A DNA stretch of 12,198 nt, from assembly GCA_002439755.1 (NCBI GenBank), contig DJPH01000029.1, positions 1-12,198 of the forward strand, read 5' to 3'. The first letter of the stretch is position 1. Every line of letters starts with the position of its first letter. Positions 1 through 7,158 of the stretch are shown one piece after another. The DNA is from Prevotellaceae bacterium UBA6417. GTDB taxonomy: Bacteria > Bacteroidota > Bacteroidia > Bacteroidales > Bacteroidaceae. The position numbers and the translations under genes are program-made. Under the pieces are notes generated by a model. That model had not been told where the DNA came from. It did not search any database and saw only the letters and a program-made list of their open reading frames with translations.

Positions 1-1
1 G

Positions 2-145
2 CAGTTCTATTTGGACACTTCACTCATTTTAATAGTTCTTCCGCTTTTCATATTATCTTGCAGTGATGATGATGGAAAGGTAGACCCAATGAAGAGGAAA
101 ACCGAAGTTAAGAAATCAGTACCTTTGCAAGCACTTACAAACTGA
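2..145 (+). pseudogene. Lipoprotein N-terminal fragment, cut at window start
   Basis: Frame 2 is open from base 2 to a TGA at 143-145. It reads as a hydrophobic stretch (LILIVLPLFIL) followed by a lipobox-like LSC and then the acidic run SDDDG, which is the usual look of a Bacteroidetes lipoprotein export signal. The mature part runs only about 28 residues (VDPMKRKTEVKKS and a short tail) before the stop. Bacteroidetes lipoproteins of this kind normally continue for hundreds of residues, so I read this as the 5' remnant of a decayed gene. A genuine tiny lipoprotein cannot be excluded. The start codon must lie just before base 1. The -7 box of the next gene sits inside its last codons, which suits a sequence no longer under coding constraint. 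Confidence 0.4.
120..127 (+). promoter_or_regulatory. Bacteroidetes -7 box before the HAD gene
   Basis: TACCTTTG matches the Bacteroidetes sigma-ABfr -7 consensus TAnnTTTG and lies 28 bases before the ATG at 155. No clear -33 TTTG is seen about 20 bases upstream. The implied leader is short, and an A/G-rich GAAGGA at 143-148 lies just before the start codon. Confidence 0.5.
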
Positions 146-154
146 AGGATAAAT

Positions 155-781
155 ATGAGCCCAATCAAAAACATTGTATTCGATTTCGGTGGTGTCATTG
201 TGACCATCGACTTTCAACAGGCCATTGCACACGGCAGGGAAATCGGCCTCAAGCATGCCGACCGGCTGCTTGACCCTTACACCCAAAGCGGCATATTCGG
301 TGATTTGGAAAGCGGAAAGATTGACGAAAAGACTTTCCGCAAGGAGCTGAGCAAGATGGCGGGACGGGAACTTGAATGGAAAGACTGCCAATATCTTTTC
401 ATGGGTTACTTGAAAGAACTGCCCCATCGCAACTTAGAGGCCATGCTGCGCCTGCACGATGAAGGCTACCGGTTGCTATTGCTCTCCAACACCAATCCCT
501 ATATAATGGATTGGGCCATGGGCAACGGCTTCGACGGTGAGGGGCATTCGCTGATGCACTATATCGACCGTGCATACTTGAGCTACCAATGCGGACTCAT
601 GAAACCCGATGAACGTCTGTTCCAACTCGTTTTGGACAAAGAACAAATCAAGGCCGGCGAAACCCTCTTCATCGATGACGGTGCAAGAAACATCGAAGCA
701 GCCCGGCATCTGGGCTTCCGCACCTTGCATCCACAAGACGGGGAAGACTGGACAAAACCCCTGTTCGACATGCTTCGATAA
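155..781 (+). CDS. HAD-family phosphatase, YihX-like
   Basis: A 208-residue haloacid dehalogenase-superfamily hydrolase, predicted to remove phosphate from a small cytosolic substrate. Motif I is VFDFGGVI with nucleophile D10. The usual second Asp is a Gly (G12), as in the YihX / epoxide-hydrolase-N-terminal branch (E. coli YihX has FDLGNVI). Motif II is LLSNTN (S111), motif III is the Lys of GLMKP (K150), and motif IV is FIDDGARNIEAA (D174, D175). Residues about 18-95 form the helical cap. E. coli YihX is an alpha-D-glucose-1-phosphate phosphatase, but the substrate here cannot be read from sequence. It is a single gene that converges on the minus-strand operon; only 38 bases separate the two stop codons and no strong terminator is visible between them. 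The start fits the motif I position and the upstream -7 box. Confidence 0.9.
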   Translation: MSPIKNIVFDFGGVIVTIDFQQAIAHGREIGLKHADRLLDPYTQSGIFGDLESGKIDEKTFRKELSKMAGRELEWKDCQYLFMGYLKELPHRNLEAMLRLHDEGYRLLLLSNTNPYIMDWAMGNGFDGEGHSLMHYIDRAYLSYQCGLMKPDERLFQLVLDKEQIKAGETLFIDDGARNIEAARHLGFRTLHPQDGEDWTKPLFDMLR

Positions 782-819
782 GCACATACAAACAGGGGCT
801 TTGCCTATGGCAGAAGCTG

Positions 820-1122
820 CTACCTTATCTCAAACAGGTTGAGAAAACCGGTCATCGTGAACACGCTGCGTATGGAATCGTTCATGTGCTCAATGACAAC
901 GTTTCCACCCTTGGCCGCACTGGTCTTGCGCAAGCCTATCAGGAGGCGCAGCCCCGAAGAGCTTATGTAGTCAAGGTTGGCAAAGTCGAGCAAGATGGTC
1001 TTGTCGGCTTTCTCTGCAAGTTGGTTGAACTGAGGTGCAACTTCGGCCGAAGCTGCCGTATCAAGGCGGCCGGTAAAGATGGCCTTTACGCCATCATTTT
1101 CTTCTAATACTTCTATATTCAT
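820..1122 (-). CDS. STAS-domain anti-sigma factor antagonist-like protein
   Basis: A 100-residue single-domain STAS protein of the SpoIIAA/RsbV type. In partner switching such a protein binds a GHKL-family kinase/anti-factor when unphosphorylated and is released when phosphorylated on a conserved Ser. The signature is DYISSSGLRLLIGL (residues 51-64). Alignment by eye with RsbV (DSTGL) and SpoIIAA (DSSGL) puts the phosphorylatable Ser at S55. The Asp before it is Ser here, common in Bacteroidetes and cyanobacterial members. It is the last gene of the five-gene operon, 43 bases after the SLC13 gene. The operon's first gene carries both an RsbW-like ATPase and a PP2C phosphatase, the two enzymes that would act on this protein. 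No sigma factor is present in the window, so the downstream partner is unknown. A role on the neighbouring transporter is possible but speculative. Confidence 0.88.
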   Translation of the reverse strand: MNIEVLEENDGVKAIFTGRLDTAASAEVAPQFNQLAEKADKTILLDFANLDYISSSGLRLLIGLRKTSAAKGGNVVIEHMNDSIRSVFTMTGFLNLFEIR

Positions 1123-1165
1123 AATTGTTTGCTTTAGGTATTGACATGATTAACTGGCATTGCCA

Positions 1166-2956
1166 TCACAAGGGAAACAGCAATGTGACGATAAATATAT
1201 TGGCGGCAAGTATCACGATATTCATGAACAGGCCAATCCTCATGAAGTCAGAGAAGCGGTAACCTCCTTCTCCGTAGACCATCATGTGGGTGGGCGAACC
1301 TATCGGTGTGGCAAAGCTCGACGACACGGCTATCATCAATGCTACACAGAACGTGATGGGATTGACACCGAGAGTCACAGCTGTCTGATAAGCAATAGGA
1401 TAGAATATGGCCGCTGCTGCCGTATTGCTGATAAACTCGGTAAGGAATGTAGCAACCAGGCAGATGCAGACAAGTGCCACCAGGGCATTGGTGCCGCAAA
1501 AGCCGAGAATGCCGTTGGCAAATACGGAAGCAATGCCCGTGCGGTCTATGGCCGTGCCAAGGCAGACCGAACCTGCAAATATCATCAGTATCTCCCAGTT
1601 GATGGCCGCATTGGCCTGTTTGGGCGTGCAGCATCTGGTGGCAAGCATCGCAAAAGCGGCTATAAAGCATGACTGCAACAGAGAAAAGACATTGAAGGTA
1701 GACAAGAGTATCATTGCCAGCATGATGACAGACGAAACAATTGTCTTCTTGCCAATATTGGGAATGTCGTCAGACTGGAAGAAGTGAAGGTCGCCATTAG
1801 TTGCTTTCTTGAAAACCTCGCCTTGATTGGGGCGGCACTCAAACAGCAGCGTGTCGCCACGCTCTATCTTGACACCTCGTGGATTGCAATTGATGCGTTC
1901 ACCCGAGCGGACCACTGCCACGAGAACCGTGTTATGGTCTTCTTCAAAGCTGGTCTCCTCCATCGAAGTTCCTATAAGTGAGCTCCCGCGAAGTACGTTA
2001 GCCGTATAGAAGACACGTTTCCTTTCGTCCTCACTCACACTGAACACGTGCTTTGTTGCCGTAGTGAGTCCATGTGTCTTTATCAGTTCCAGAATGCTGT
2101 CAATCTGCCCGGCATAGACAAGGCGGTCACCACCCATAATGAACTCATCGGCAAGAACGGGGCTTATCACTTCCTTATCGAAACGAACGATTTCAATGAG
2201 CCGACCTCCGTTTACGTTGAGCAGCCCTGCTTCGGCCACGGTCTTTCCCACCGAGCTGCATACGGTAGGCACCAGAAGTTCGGCCGTATAGTCACCGGTG
2301 GCCTCGAAGGCCTCATCGGGCGACTTGCGTTCGGGCAGCAGTTTTTTCATGGCTATGATGCTCAAGATTCCTATGGCCAGGCAGAACAGGCCGGGAATGG
2401 TTGTGGTGAAGATGTTGAGTTCCATCTGTGTGTCGTTCATGAGCATGCCCGAAATAATCAGGTTGGGCGGAGTTCCGATAAGGGTACAGACACCACCAAA
2501 GCAAGAGGCATAGCTCAAGGGGATGAGGAGTTTGGATGGTGCAATGCCGAGCTTTTTCGACCACATCTTCACCACCTTGATGAACAGTGCCACCACCGTG
2601 GTGTTGCTGAGCACCGAGCTCAAGGCTGCCACCGGCAGCATCAGTCTTACGATTGCCGCGGTATAGGAGGAAGGGGTGCCCAGCAGGTGCTTCACCATCC
2701 AATGGATGACACCGCTATGCACAAGGCCTGCAATAACCACGAAAAGCACACCGACGGTGACAACCGACGAGGAACTGAATCCGGCCATCGCTTCTTTCGC
2801 ATTGAGGATTCCCGTGACATACAGGAAGCCCATGCCGCCGAGAAACACGAACTCGGCAGGGATTTTGGTAAACATCATTAGGGCAAACATGGTGATCACC
2901 AATACTATCGTGATCCATGCACCAAGAGTGAGTCCCAAGAACAATACTGTTTCCAT
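1166..2956 (-). CDS. SLC13 / DASS-type permease with two TrkA-C (RCK_C) domains
   Basis: A 596-residue inner-membrane transporter. Two hydrophobic halves (about residues 1-205 and 403-596) flank a soluble insert at about 220-395 that reads as two consecutive TrkA-C/RCK_C regulatory domains. Each half has the SNT motif of the divalent anion:Na+ symporter fold (S117-N118-T119 and S510-N511-T512). GTPPN at 161-165 and TPIGSPT at 550-556 are the matching loop motifs. Family members carry dicarboxylates, sulfate or related anions, usually with Na+; the substrate here cannot be fixed. RCK_C domains bind small ligands, including cyclic dinucleotides in some proteins, so gating by a nucleotide signal is conceivable. 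It lies fourth in the operon, 25 bases after the HD gene and 43 before the STAS gene. Confidence 0.88.
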   Translation of the reverse strand: METVLFLGLTLGAWITIVLVITMFALMMFTKIPAEFVFLGGMGFLYVTGILNAKEAMAGFSSSSVVTVGVLFVVIAGLVHSGVIHWMVKHLLGTPSSYTAAIVRLMLPVAALSSVLSNTTVVALFIKVVKMWSKKLGIAPSKLLIPLSYASCFGGVCTLIGTPPNLIISGMLMNDTQMELNIFTTTIPGLFCLAIGILSIIAMKKLLPERKSPDEAFEATGDYTAELLVPTVCSSVGKTVAEAGLLNVNGGRLIEIVRFDKEVISPVLADEFIMGGDRLVYAGQIDSILELIKTHGLTTATKHVFSVSEDERKRVFYTANVLRGSSLIGTSMEETSFEEDHNTVLVAVVRSGERINCNPRGVKIERGDTLLFECRPNQGEVFKKATNGDLHFFQSDDIPNIGKKTIVSSVIMLAMILLSTFNVFSLLQSCFIAAFAMLATRCCTPKQANAAINWEILMIFAGSVCLGTAIDRTGIASVFANGILGFCGTNALVALVCICLVATFLTEFISNTAAAAIFYPIAYQTAVTLGVNPITFCVALMIAVSSSFATPIGSPTHMMVYGEGGYRFSDFMRIGLFMNIVILAANIFIVTLLFPL

Positions 2957-2981
2957 TTTATCTGTTTTGTTATTGATTTAA

Positions 2982-3572
2982 CTATCTGCAGTCATGAGGT
3001 TCGCCGAAGACGGCATCGACCAGACGGCTGAACTCTTCGAAAGCCGCAGTGCCTGCCAGCTCACTGAGGGCATCGCGCAATCCCCGATAACGCCAGGCAT
3101 GAACGTCACGTTCTTTCACGCAGAACATTTGCCACAGGTTGTCACCTTGTGCCTGATAGTCACGGGCAATGGCACGCATATTGGAGAGTTTGTCGCCGAG
3201 AGCCACCATTTTTACATCCATAGAGGCTGCATGCAGGTTGTCCATGTCGCGCTGTTTGCGCTCACGCCATGAGAGCTTTCTACCATCCGGTGAGCTGTGT
3301 ATGTCAGTTTCGGCCGCAACAATGCAGGCCACACGCTCGCCAAACTCACGGCGCAAGTCGTCAAGTTGCACCTCTGTGTCCTCTATGGTATCGTGGAGCA
3401 CGGCCGCGGCAAGAAGTTCCGCATCATTGGTCATGGTGGCCGTGATGGCCAGTGCCTCCAGGGGATGTATTATATAAGGAAAGCCTTTGCCCCGCCGTTC
3501 TGTGCCCTGATGGGCACGGGTGGCAAAGATGATGGCCTTGTCGACCAGGTCTGTATTCATCGGTAGATTCAT
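2982..3572 (-). CDS. Small HD-domain hydrolase, likely (p)ppGpp hydrolase (SAH/MESH1-like)
   Basis: A 196-residue protein that is almost all RelA/SpoT-type HD domain. The metal and catalytic set is complete by eye: H36 in YIIHPLEA, H60-D61 in LHDTIED, the E64-D65 pair and D127 in ALGDKLSNMR. RRGKG at 26-30 corresponds to the nucleotide-recognition RxKG region of this family. Spacing matches small alarmone hydrolases such as MESH1, which remove the 3'-pyrophosphate of ppGpp using Mn2+. There is no synthetase, TGS or ACT domain. It follows the synthetase-domain gene by 34 bases, so synthesis and hydrolysis are split over two adjacent genes. The start at 3572 is used; an in-frame Met four codons later (3560) is equally possible. 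Alternatives are hydrolysis of another nucleotide or an antitoxin-like role against its neighbour. Confidence 0.85.
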   Translation of the reverse strand: MNLPMNTDLVDKAIIFATRAHQGTERRGKGFPYIIHPLEALAITATMTNDAELLAAAVLHDTIEDTEVQLDDLRREFGERVACIVAAETDIHSSPDGRKLSWRERKQRDMDNLHAASMDVKMVALGDKLSNMRAIARDYQAQGDNLWQMFCVKERDVHAWRYRGLRDALSELAGTAAFEEFSRLVDAVFGEPHDCR

Positions 3573-3606
3573 ATCTTTTCCTTTATTGCTTTATCTGAGA
3601 GCCGTC

Positions 3607-4707
3607 TCATCGGCTCATGAAAGGCAGGTTGGCCGCCTGTCTGTAGACCATATCTGCCAGTTGTTCGTTATAGGGAGACTCACCGTTGAGCTGGTTGAAG
3701 ATGCGATGCAATGCGGGTCTTCCTCCCCCTTTCTTCAGTGCATCAACGATGAGCAAGTCTTGCAGGCCAAGTGTAGAAGCGATGATGTCTATGTCTGTAT
3801 CTGCAAACTGGCTCATGGCAAACCGGTAGGCATCTTCTTCGTTGTCGTGGATAAGGTCCTGCACATCCTGCAGGGTCTTCATGCCGGCATCCTTGAGCAG
3901 TTTGTAGAAAGGGGCAAAGGGCACATCATGGATTTCGCCCTGGTTGATGGCTGCTATGCGTTGGTTAAGCCGGTCGAATGGCTTTTGGGCGATATAGGCA
4001 TTGAAAGTGTCGCCGTCGAGCTGTACATCCGACAGTTCACCGGCCCTGATAAGTGCCTCCATGCGGCGCCGATAGTCAGCCACACTTATACGTATGCGTG
4101 AGAATTCCTCGTCGGCGAGTTCGAGCATGCTTGCCAGTCTTCCGAACATGCGCCGATACTCAGGCGGGGTTTCAATGACGCTCTTATAACCTATGTCATG
4201 ATTCATGGCAGCCCATGCATGCTGCAGGGTTGAGCGCATCTGTATCTCAAACTTTATGTCGTTAAGTCGGGGATTGCGGGTGTCGTGGTATAGGCTTCGA
4301 GGCACACGACATATATAATGCAATGAGTTATATCCGAAGCTTTCGAGCTGATGCATCTTGCGTTTGTCGGTTGAACGTTCCCAAATAACGTCGAACGTTT
4401 TGGCCATATACGAGGCCACGCGGTCTACATCGTCGCCGAAGAGGGTGATGATGCGTGCCCCGAAGATGTCGGTCAGGTCGGTGACATGCTGGTAAAGATG
4501 CCCTTTACGCATGAGCTTGCCAATGAGGCTGTCGCGCTGCTTGATGCGTGCTTCCACGGCTGTCACGTGCATGTTGTTGGCAGCCAGTGAATCGTTGATG
4601 GCCGATACCACCACATGGCTTAACTGCTGAAACAGGCCTAAGTCTTCGTCATATTCGTCGACTATCATCTGGCACTTGCAGTCGAGTGCTTCATATCCTT
4701 CGGGCAT
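3607..4707 (-). CDS. RelA/SpoT synthetase-domain protein (small alarmone synthetase type)
   Basis: A 366-residue protein with a RelA/SpoT nucleotidyltransferase domain in residues about 45-180. Visible motifs: RIKQRDSLIGKLMRKG (54-69), DLTDIFGARI (77-86), GYNSLHYI (125-132), and FEIQMRSTLQHAWAAMNH (153-170) followed by GYK (173-175). E154, Q156, R158 and H163 fall at the expected pyrophosphotransferase positions, so the site looks intact. There is no HD, TGS or ACT domain, which excludes full-length RelA or SpoT. The C-terminal ~185 residues are charged, probably helical, and match nothing I recognise. It starts 6 bases after the stop of the sensor phosphatase gene, indicating tight translational coupling. 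It probably makes (p)ppGpp or a related alarmone. The alternative is a toxSAS that pyrophosphorylates the tRNA CCA end; the HD gene next door fits either reading. Confidence 0.83.
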   Translation of the reverse strand: MPEGYEALDCKCQMIVDEYDEDLGLFQQLSHVVVSAINDSLAANNMHVTAVEARIKQRDSLIGKLMRKGHLYQHVTDLTDIFGARIITLFGDDVDRVASYMAKTFDVIWERSTDKRKMHQLESFGYNSLHYICRVPRSLYHDTRNPRLNDIKFEIQMRSTLQHAWAAMNHDIGYKSVIETPPEYRRMFGRLASMLELADEEFSRIRISVADYRRRMEALIRAGELSDVQLDGDTFNAYIAQKPFDRLNQRIAAINQGEIHDVPFAPFYKLLKDAGMKTLQDVQDLIHDNEEDAYRFAMSQFADTDIDIIASTLGLQDLLIVDALKKGGGRPALHRIFNQLNGESPYNEQLADMVYRQAANLPFMSR

Positions 4708-4713
4708 GGGTGC

Positions 4714-7074
4714 TTACGGCTTGGTAGTGGTCAGGTTTTTCCGCAATGTCAATATGTTTTCTCCTCCCACGCGTTCATAGTTGACGCTGTCCATGAGGTG
4801 GCGTACAAGGAATATGCCCAGGCCACCGATGGAGCGGTCTTCTATAGAGGCTGCCACGTCGGGTTCGGCTGTTGTTGTGGGGTCAAACGGCACACCGTTG
4901 TCTGAGATCACGAACTTCAGGCGTTCTTCATTGGCATAGGCTTCAAGGACGATGTTGCCTGTCTGCCCTTCGGGGTAGGCATAGTTCATGACATTGACCA
5001 CGGCTTCTTCGAGTGCAAGGTTCAAGCTGGCCGAGAGAGCCATGTCTATGCCGGTCTCGCCTACTATGTCATCCATGAAGTCGGCTATGCGGGGTGTTTC
5101 ACGAATGTCGTTATGCAAGGTTATCTTGCGATAGAACTTGGTGTCGCGCTGCTTGCGCTTATACTTCACTGCTATCATGGTAAGATCGTCGCTTTGCTCG
5201 GCACCGTCGACAAAGGTGTGTACAGCTTCGAGCATTCGGGTTATCTGTTCTTTGGATGATTGGTCTTTGGTCTTTGTCAGCTCTGCCAGCATTCTGTCGT
5301 CGCCAAACAGGTCTTTGGCCTTGTTTTCGGCTTCGGTCAGGCCGTCGGTATACATAAAGAGGCACGTGCCGGGATTGATGATGGTCTCCTGCATCTCAAA
5401 CTTCATGCCCTGCAATATGGCTATGGGCAGGTTGGGTTTTACATCGAGCATGGCCACCGATTTGTCTGACCCGTCGATGATGACCGGGGCATTGTGGCCT
5501 GCATTGCAGTAGCGAAAACGTCCCGTGGGCAAGTCGAGCACACCTACGAAGAGGGTGACAAACATGTTGGATTCGTTCATTTCCGACATGGAATTGTTCA
5601 GGGAAGTCACAATGCGGTCGGGGCGGCTTTCCTGCGAAGCCACGATGCGCAACAGGCTGCGTGTGATGGCCATTACAAGGGATGCAGGCACTCCTTTGCC
5701 CGATACGTCGCCTACGCAGAAGAAGAATTTTTCATCGCGCAGGAAGAAGTCGTAGAGGTCGCCTCCCACTGCCTTGGCCGGTATGAGCGAACCATAGACA
5801 TCTATGTCGTCGCGATCGGGATAGGGAGGGAATATTTTGGGTATTAACGACATCTGTATCTTACTGGCTATGTTGAGTTCGCTCTCGATGCGTCCCTTCT
5901 CGCGCGTCGTTGTGGTGAGTTCGTCTATATAGCGGCCCAACGATTGTTGCATATGGTCGAGCGAATTGCCAAGGGCCCACAGTTCGTTGTGGTCGCGCAT
6001 GTGGGGCAAGGGTGTGTTGAAATTGCCCTCGGCAATCTTGAGGGCTGCCTCGGAATAGAGGCGCACGGGACGCAGGAATTTGCGCATGAGCAGCATGCAC
6101 ACCAGCATGAGACCGAGCATGCCGAGCAGGGAGATGACGAGCATCTGCTTGCGTATCACGGCTACTCCTGCCGTGATTTCGGAACGGTCGCACTCGAGTG
6201 TAACGGTCCATCCGGTATTGTTGACCGGAGCATAATAGAGATATTTCCGGTCATTGCTCGGGCCGAAGGCTCCGATTCCACGCTTGTGGTTCCTGATGTC
6301 TACATAGATGGTTTCGTTGACCTCGTATTGCCTCTTGTCGAGCAGCTTCATAGGGTTGCTGTTAAGTATCAGCTCCTTGTCGGGATGCACCACGAAGTTC
6401 AGGTCGCGGTCCAATACGGTGATAAACGATTTCGGGTAGGGTTTGATTTTCTCAACGCGTTCCGAGAGCTGCCGAAGCGACATATCTATGGCAAAGACTC
6501 CCAATACCTTGCCCGAAGACGACAGGATAGGTATGCAATAGATGGATATAACTGTGCCGTTGGCTTCACGGTAAGGGTTGGTCCACCAGCGTTGTTTCGT
6601 TTTGACGGTCCTGGCATACCAGTCCAGGTGATAGATGTCGTAGCGGTCTATGAGGTTGCACTCTATTTCGCGGTCCTTGGTTTTCATGAAATAGGGGGCG
6701 AAACCTTTCTTGTATTCGGGGTAGACATCGGGGGCGAAAGCGATGCATATGCCTTGTATGTGCCTGTTGTTGCGGATGAAGTTGCGGCAGATGGCAAACA
6801 CTTCGTCAGGGGATATTTTCCTGTCGCTGTCCCACGAAGCAGCCAGATTGTTGCCGGCCACTTCGACGGCATTCATCTCATTGGTGAGAAACAAGACTGC
6901 CTTGTCGAGCTCCAGATTGGCTTTCTGATGCCCCTCATGCAGCACTCCGGCACCGGCAAACCATAGGGCCGTGCCAAAACTAAGCAGGAAGACAGCCGCC
7001 GTGGTGGCCAACATCCATAGTGACACCTTGGTGGCAAAGGAATGACGAAAATCAATTTTGCTAAGATTCAACAT
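4714..7074 (-). CDS. Membrane sensor PP2C/SpoIIE-family phosphatase fused to an RsbW-like ATPase
   Basis: A 786-residue inner-membrane signalling protein. In order: TM1 (about 18-40), an extracytoplasmic double-Cache-like region (about 45-308, with RWWTNPYREANGTVISIY at 162-179), TM2 (about 311-330), HAMP (about 331-385), a short helical linker, and a SpoIIE/PP2C domain (about 400-640). Metal-binding acids of the PP2C domain are D439 (GGDLYDF), D456 (GDVSGKG), D577 (YTDGLTE) and D629/D630 (SDDLT). The C-terminal ~135 residues form an RsbW-type GHKL ATPase with the N-box EEAVVN (E689/E690, N694), G1 DNGVPFDP (725-732) and G2 GGLGIFLVRHL (750-760). The phosphatase would dephosphorylate a STAS protein and the ATPase would bind or phosphorylate it; a STAS gene ends this same operon. 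First gene, with a -7 box about 75 bases upstream. Confidence 0.93.
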   Translation of the reverse strand: MLNLSKIDFRHSFATKVSLWMLATTAAVFLLSFGTALWFAGAGVLHEGHQKANLELDKAVLFLTNEMNAVEVAGNNLAASWDSDRKISPDEVFAICRNFIRNNRHIQGICIAFAPDVYPEYKKGFAPYFMKTKDREIECNLIDRYDIYHLDWYARTVKTKQRWWTNPYREANGTVISIYCIPILSSSGKVLGVFAIDMSLRQLSERVEKIKPYPKSFITVLDRDLNFVVHPDKELILNSNPMKLLDKRQYEVNETIYVDIRNHKRGIGAFGPSNDRKYLYYAPVNNTGWTVTLECDRSEITAGVAVIRKQMLVISLLGMLGLMLVCMLLMRKFLRPVRLYSEAALKIAEGNFNTPLPHMRDHNELWALGNSLDHMQQSLGRYIDELTTTTREKGRIESELNIASKIQMSLIPKIFPPYPDRDDIDVYGSLIPAKAVGGDLYDFFLRDEKFFFCVGDVSGKGVPASLVMAITRSLLRIVASQESRPDRIVTSLNNSMSEMNESNMFVTLFVGVLDLPTGRFRYCNAGHNAPVIIDGSDKSVAMLDVKPNLPIAILQGMKFEMQETIINPGTCLFMYTDGLTEAENKAKDLFGDDRMLAELTKTKDQSSKEQITRMLEAVHTFVDGAEQSDDLTMIAVKYKRKQRDTKFYRKITLHNDIRETPRIADFMDDIVGETGIDMALSASLNLALEEAVVNVMNYAYPEGQTGNIVLEAYANEERLKFVISDNGVPFDPTTTAEPDVAASIEDRSIGGLGIFLVRHLMDSVNYERVGGENILTLRKNLTTTKP

Positions 7075-7103
7075 GTATCAGGTTTGTTTGTTTGCATTTG
7101 TGA

Positions 7104-7148
7104 CCTGCAGTCGCCTACAGCAGGATAGCTTTCTATCTCTATTGCAGG
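7104..7148 (-). promoter_or_regulatory. Possible leader hairpin of the sensor operon
   Basis: The presumed 5' leader of the operon can fold. CCTGCA (7104-7109) is complementary to TGCAGG (7143-7148), enclosing a tight hairpin of GATAG (7124-7128), a 4-base loop and CTATC (7133-7137). The likely transcription start (about 7144, from the -7 box at 7151-7158) falls at one end of the outer stem, so only the inner hairpin is sure to be in the RNA. Function unknown. Confidence 0.25.
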
Positions 7149-7150
7149 GA

Positions 7151-7158
7151 CAAATGTA
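7151..7158 (-). promoter_or_regulatory. -7 box for the sensor/alarmone operon
   Basis: On the minus strand this reads TACATTTG, a full match to TAnnTTTG, about 75 bases before the ATG at 7074. The same octamer serves the DUF3467 gene at 7895-7902. No -33 TTTG lies at the right distance; instead an A-rich tract (7161-7177 on the complement) stands upstream, which may act like an UP element. Confidence 0.5.

Noticed and set aside
7..207. Minus-strand 66-residue frame with a lipobox-like VSAC
   Set aside because: It lies antisense to the HAD start and its promoter; the lipobox resemblance is chance, and the HAD frame has full motif support.
782..819. Intrinsic terminator between the convergent HAD and STAS genes
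   Set aside because: Only 3-4 base stems (GGC/GCC, GCAG/CTGC) without a U-run; not supported.
1160..2981. Several plus-strand frames of 60-277 codons
   Set aside because: They are antisense shadows of the SLC13 gene; the products are His/Cys/Arg-rich without domains.
5944..6966. Plus-strand frame of 340 codons
   Set aside because: Antisense to the sensor phosphatase. The long frame results from codon bias in the real gene and shows no recognisable domain.
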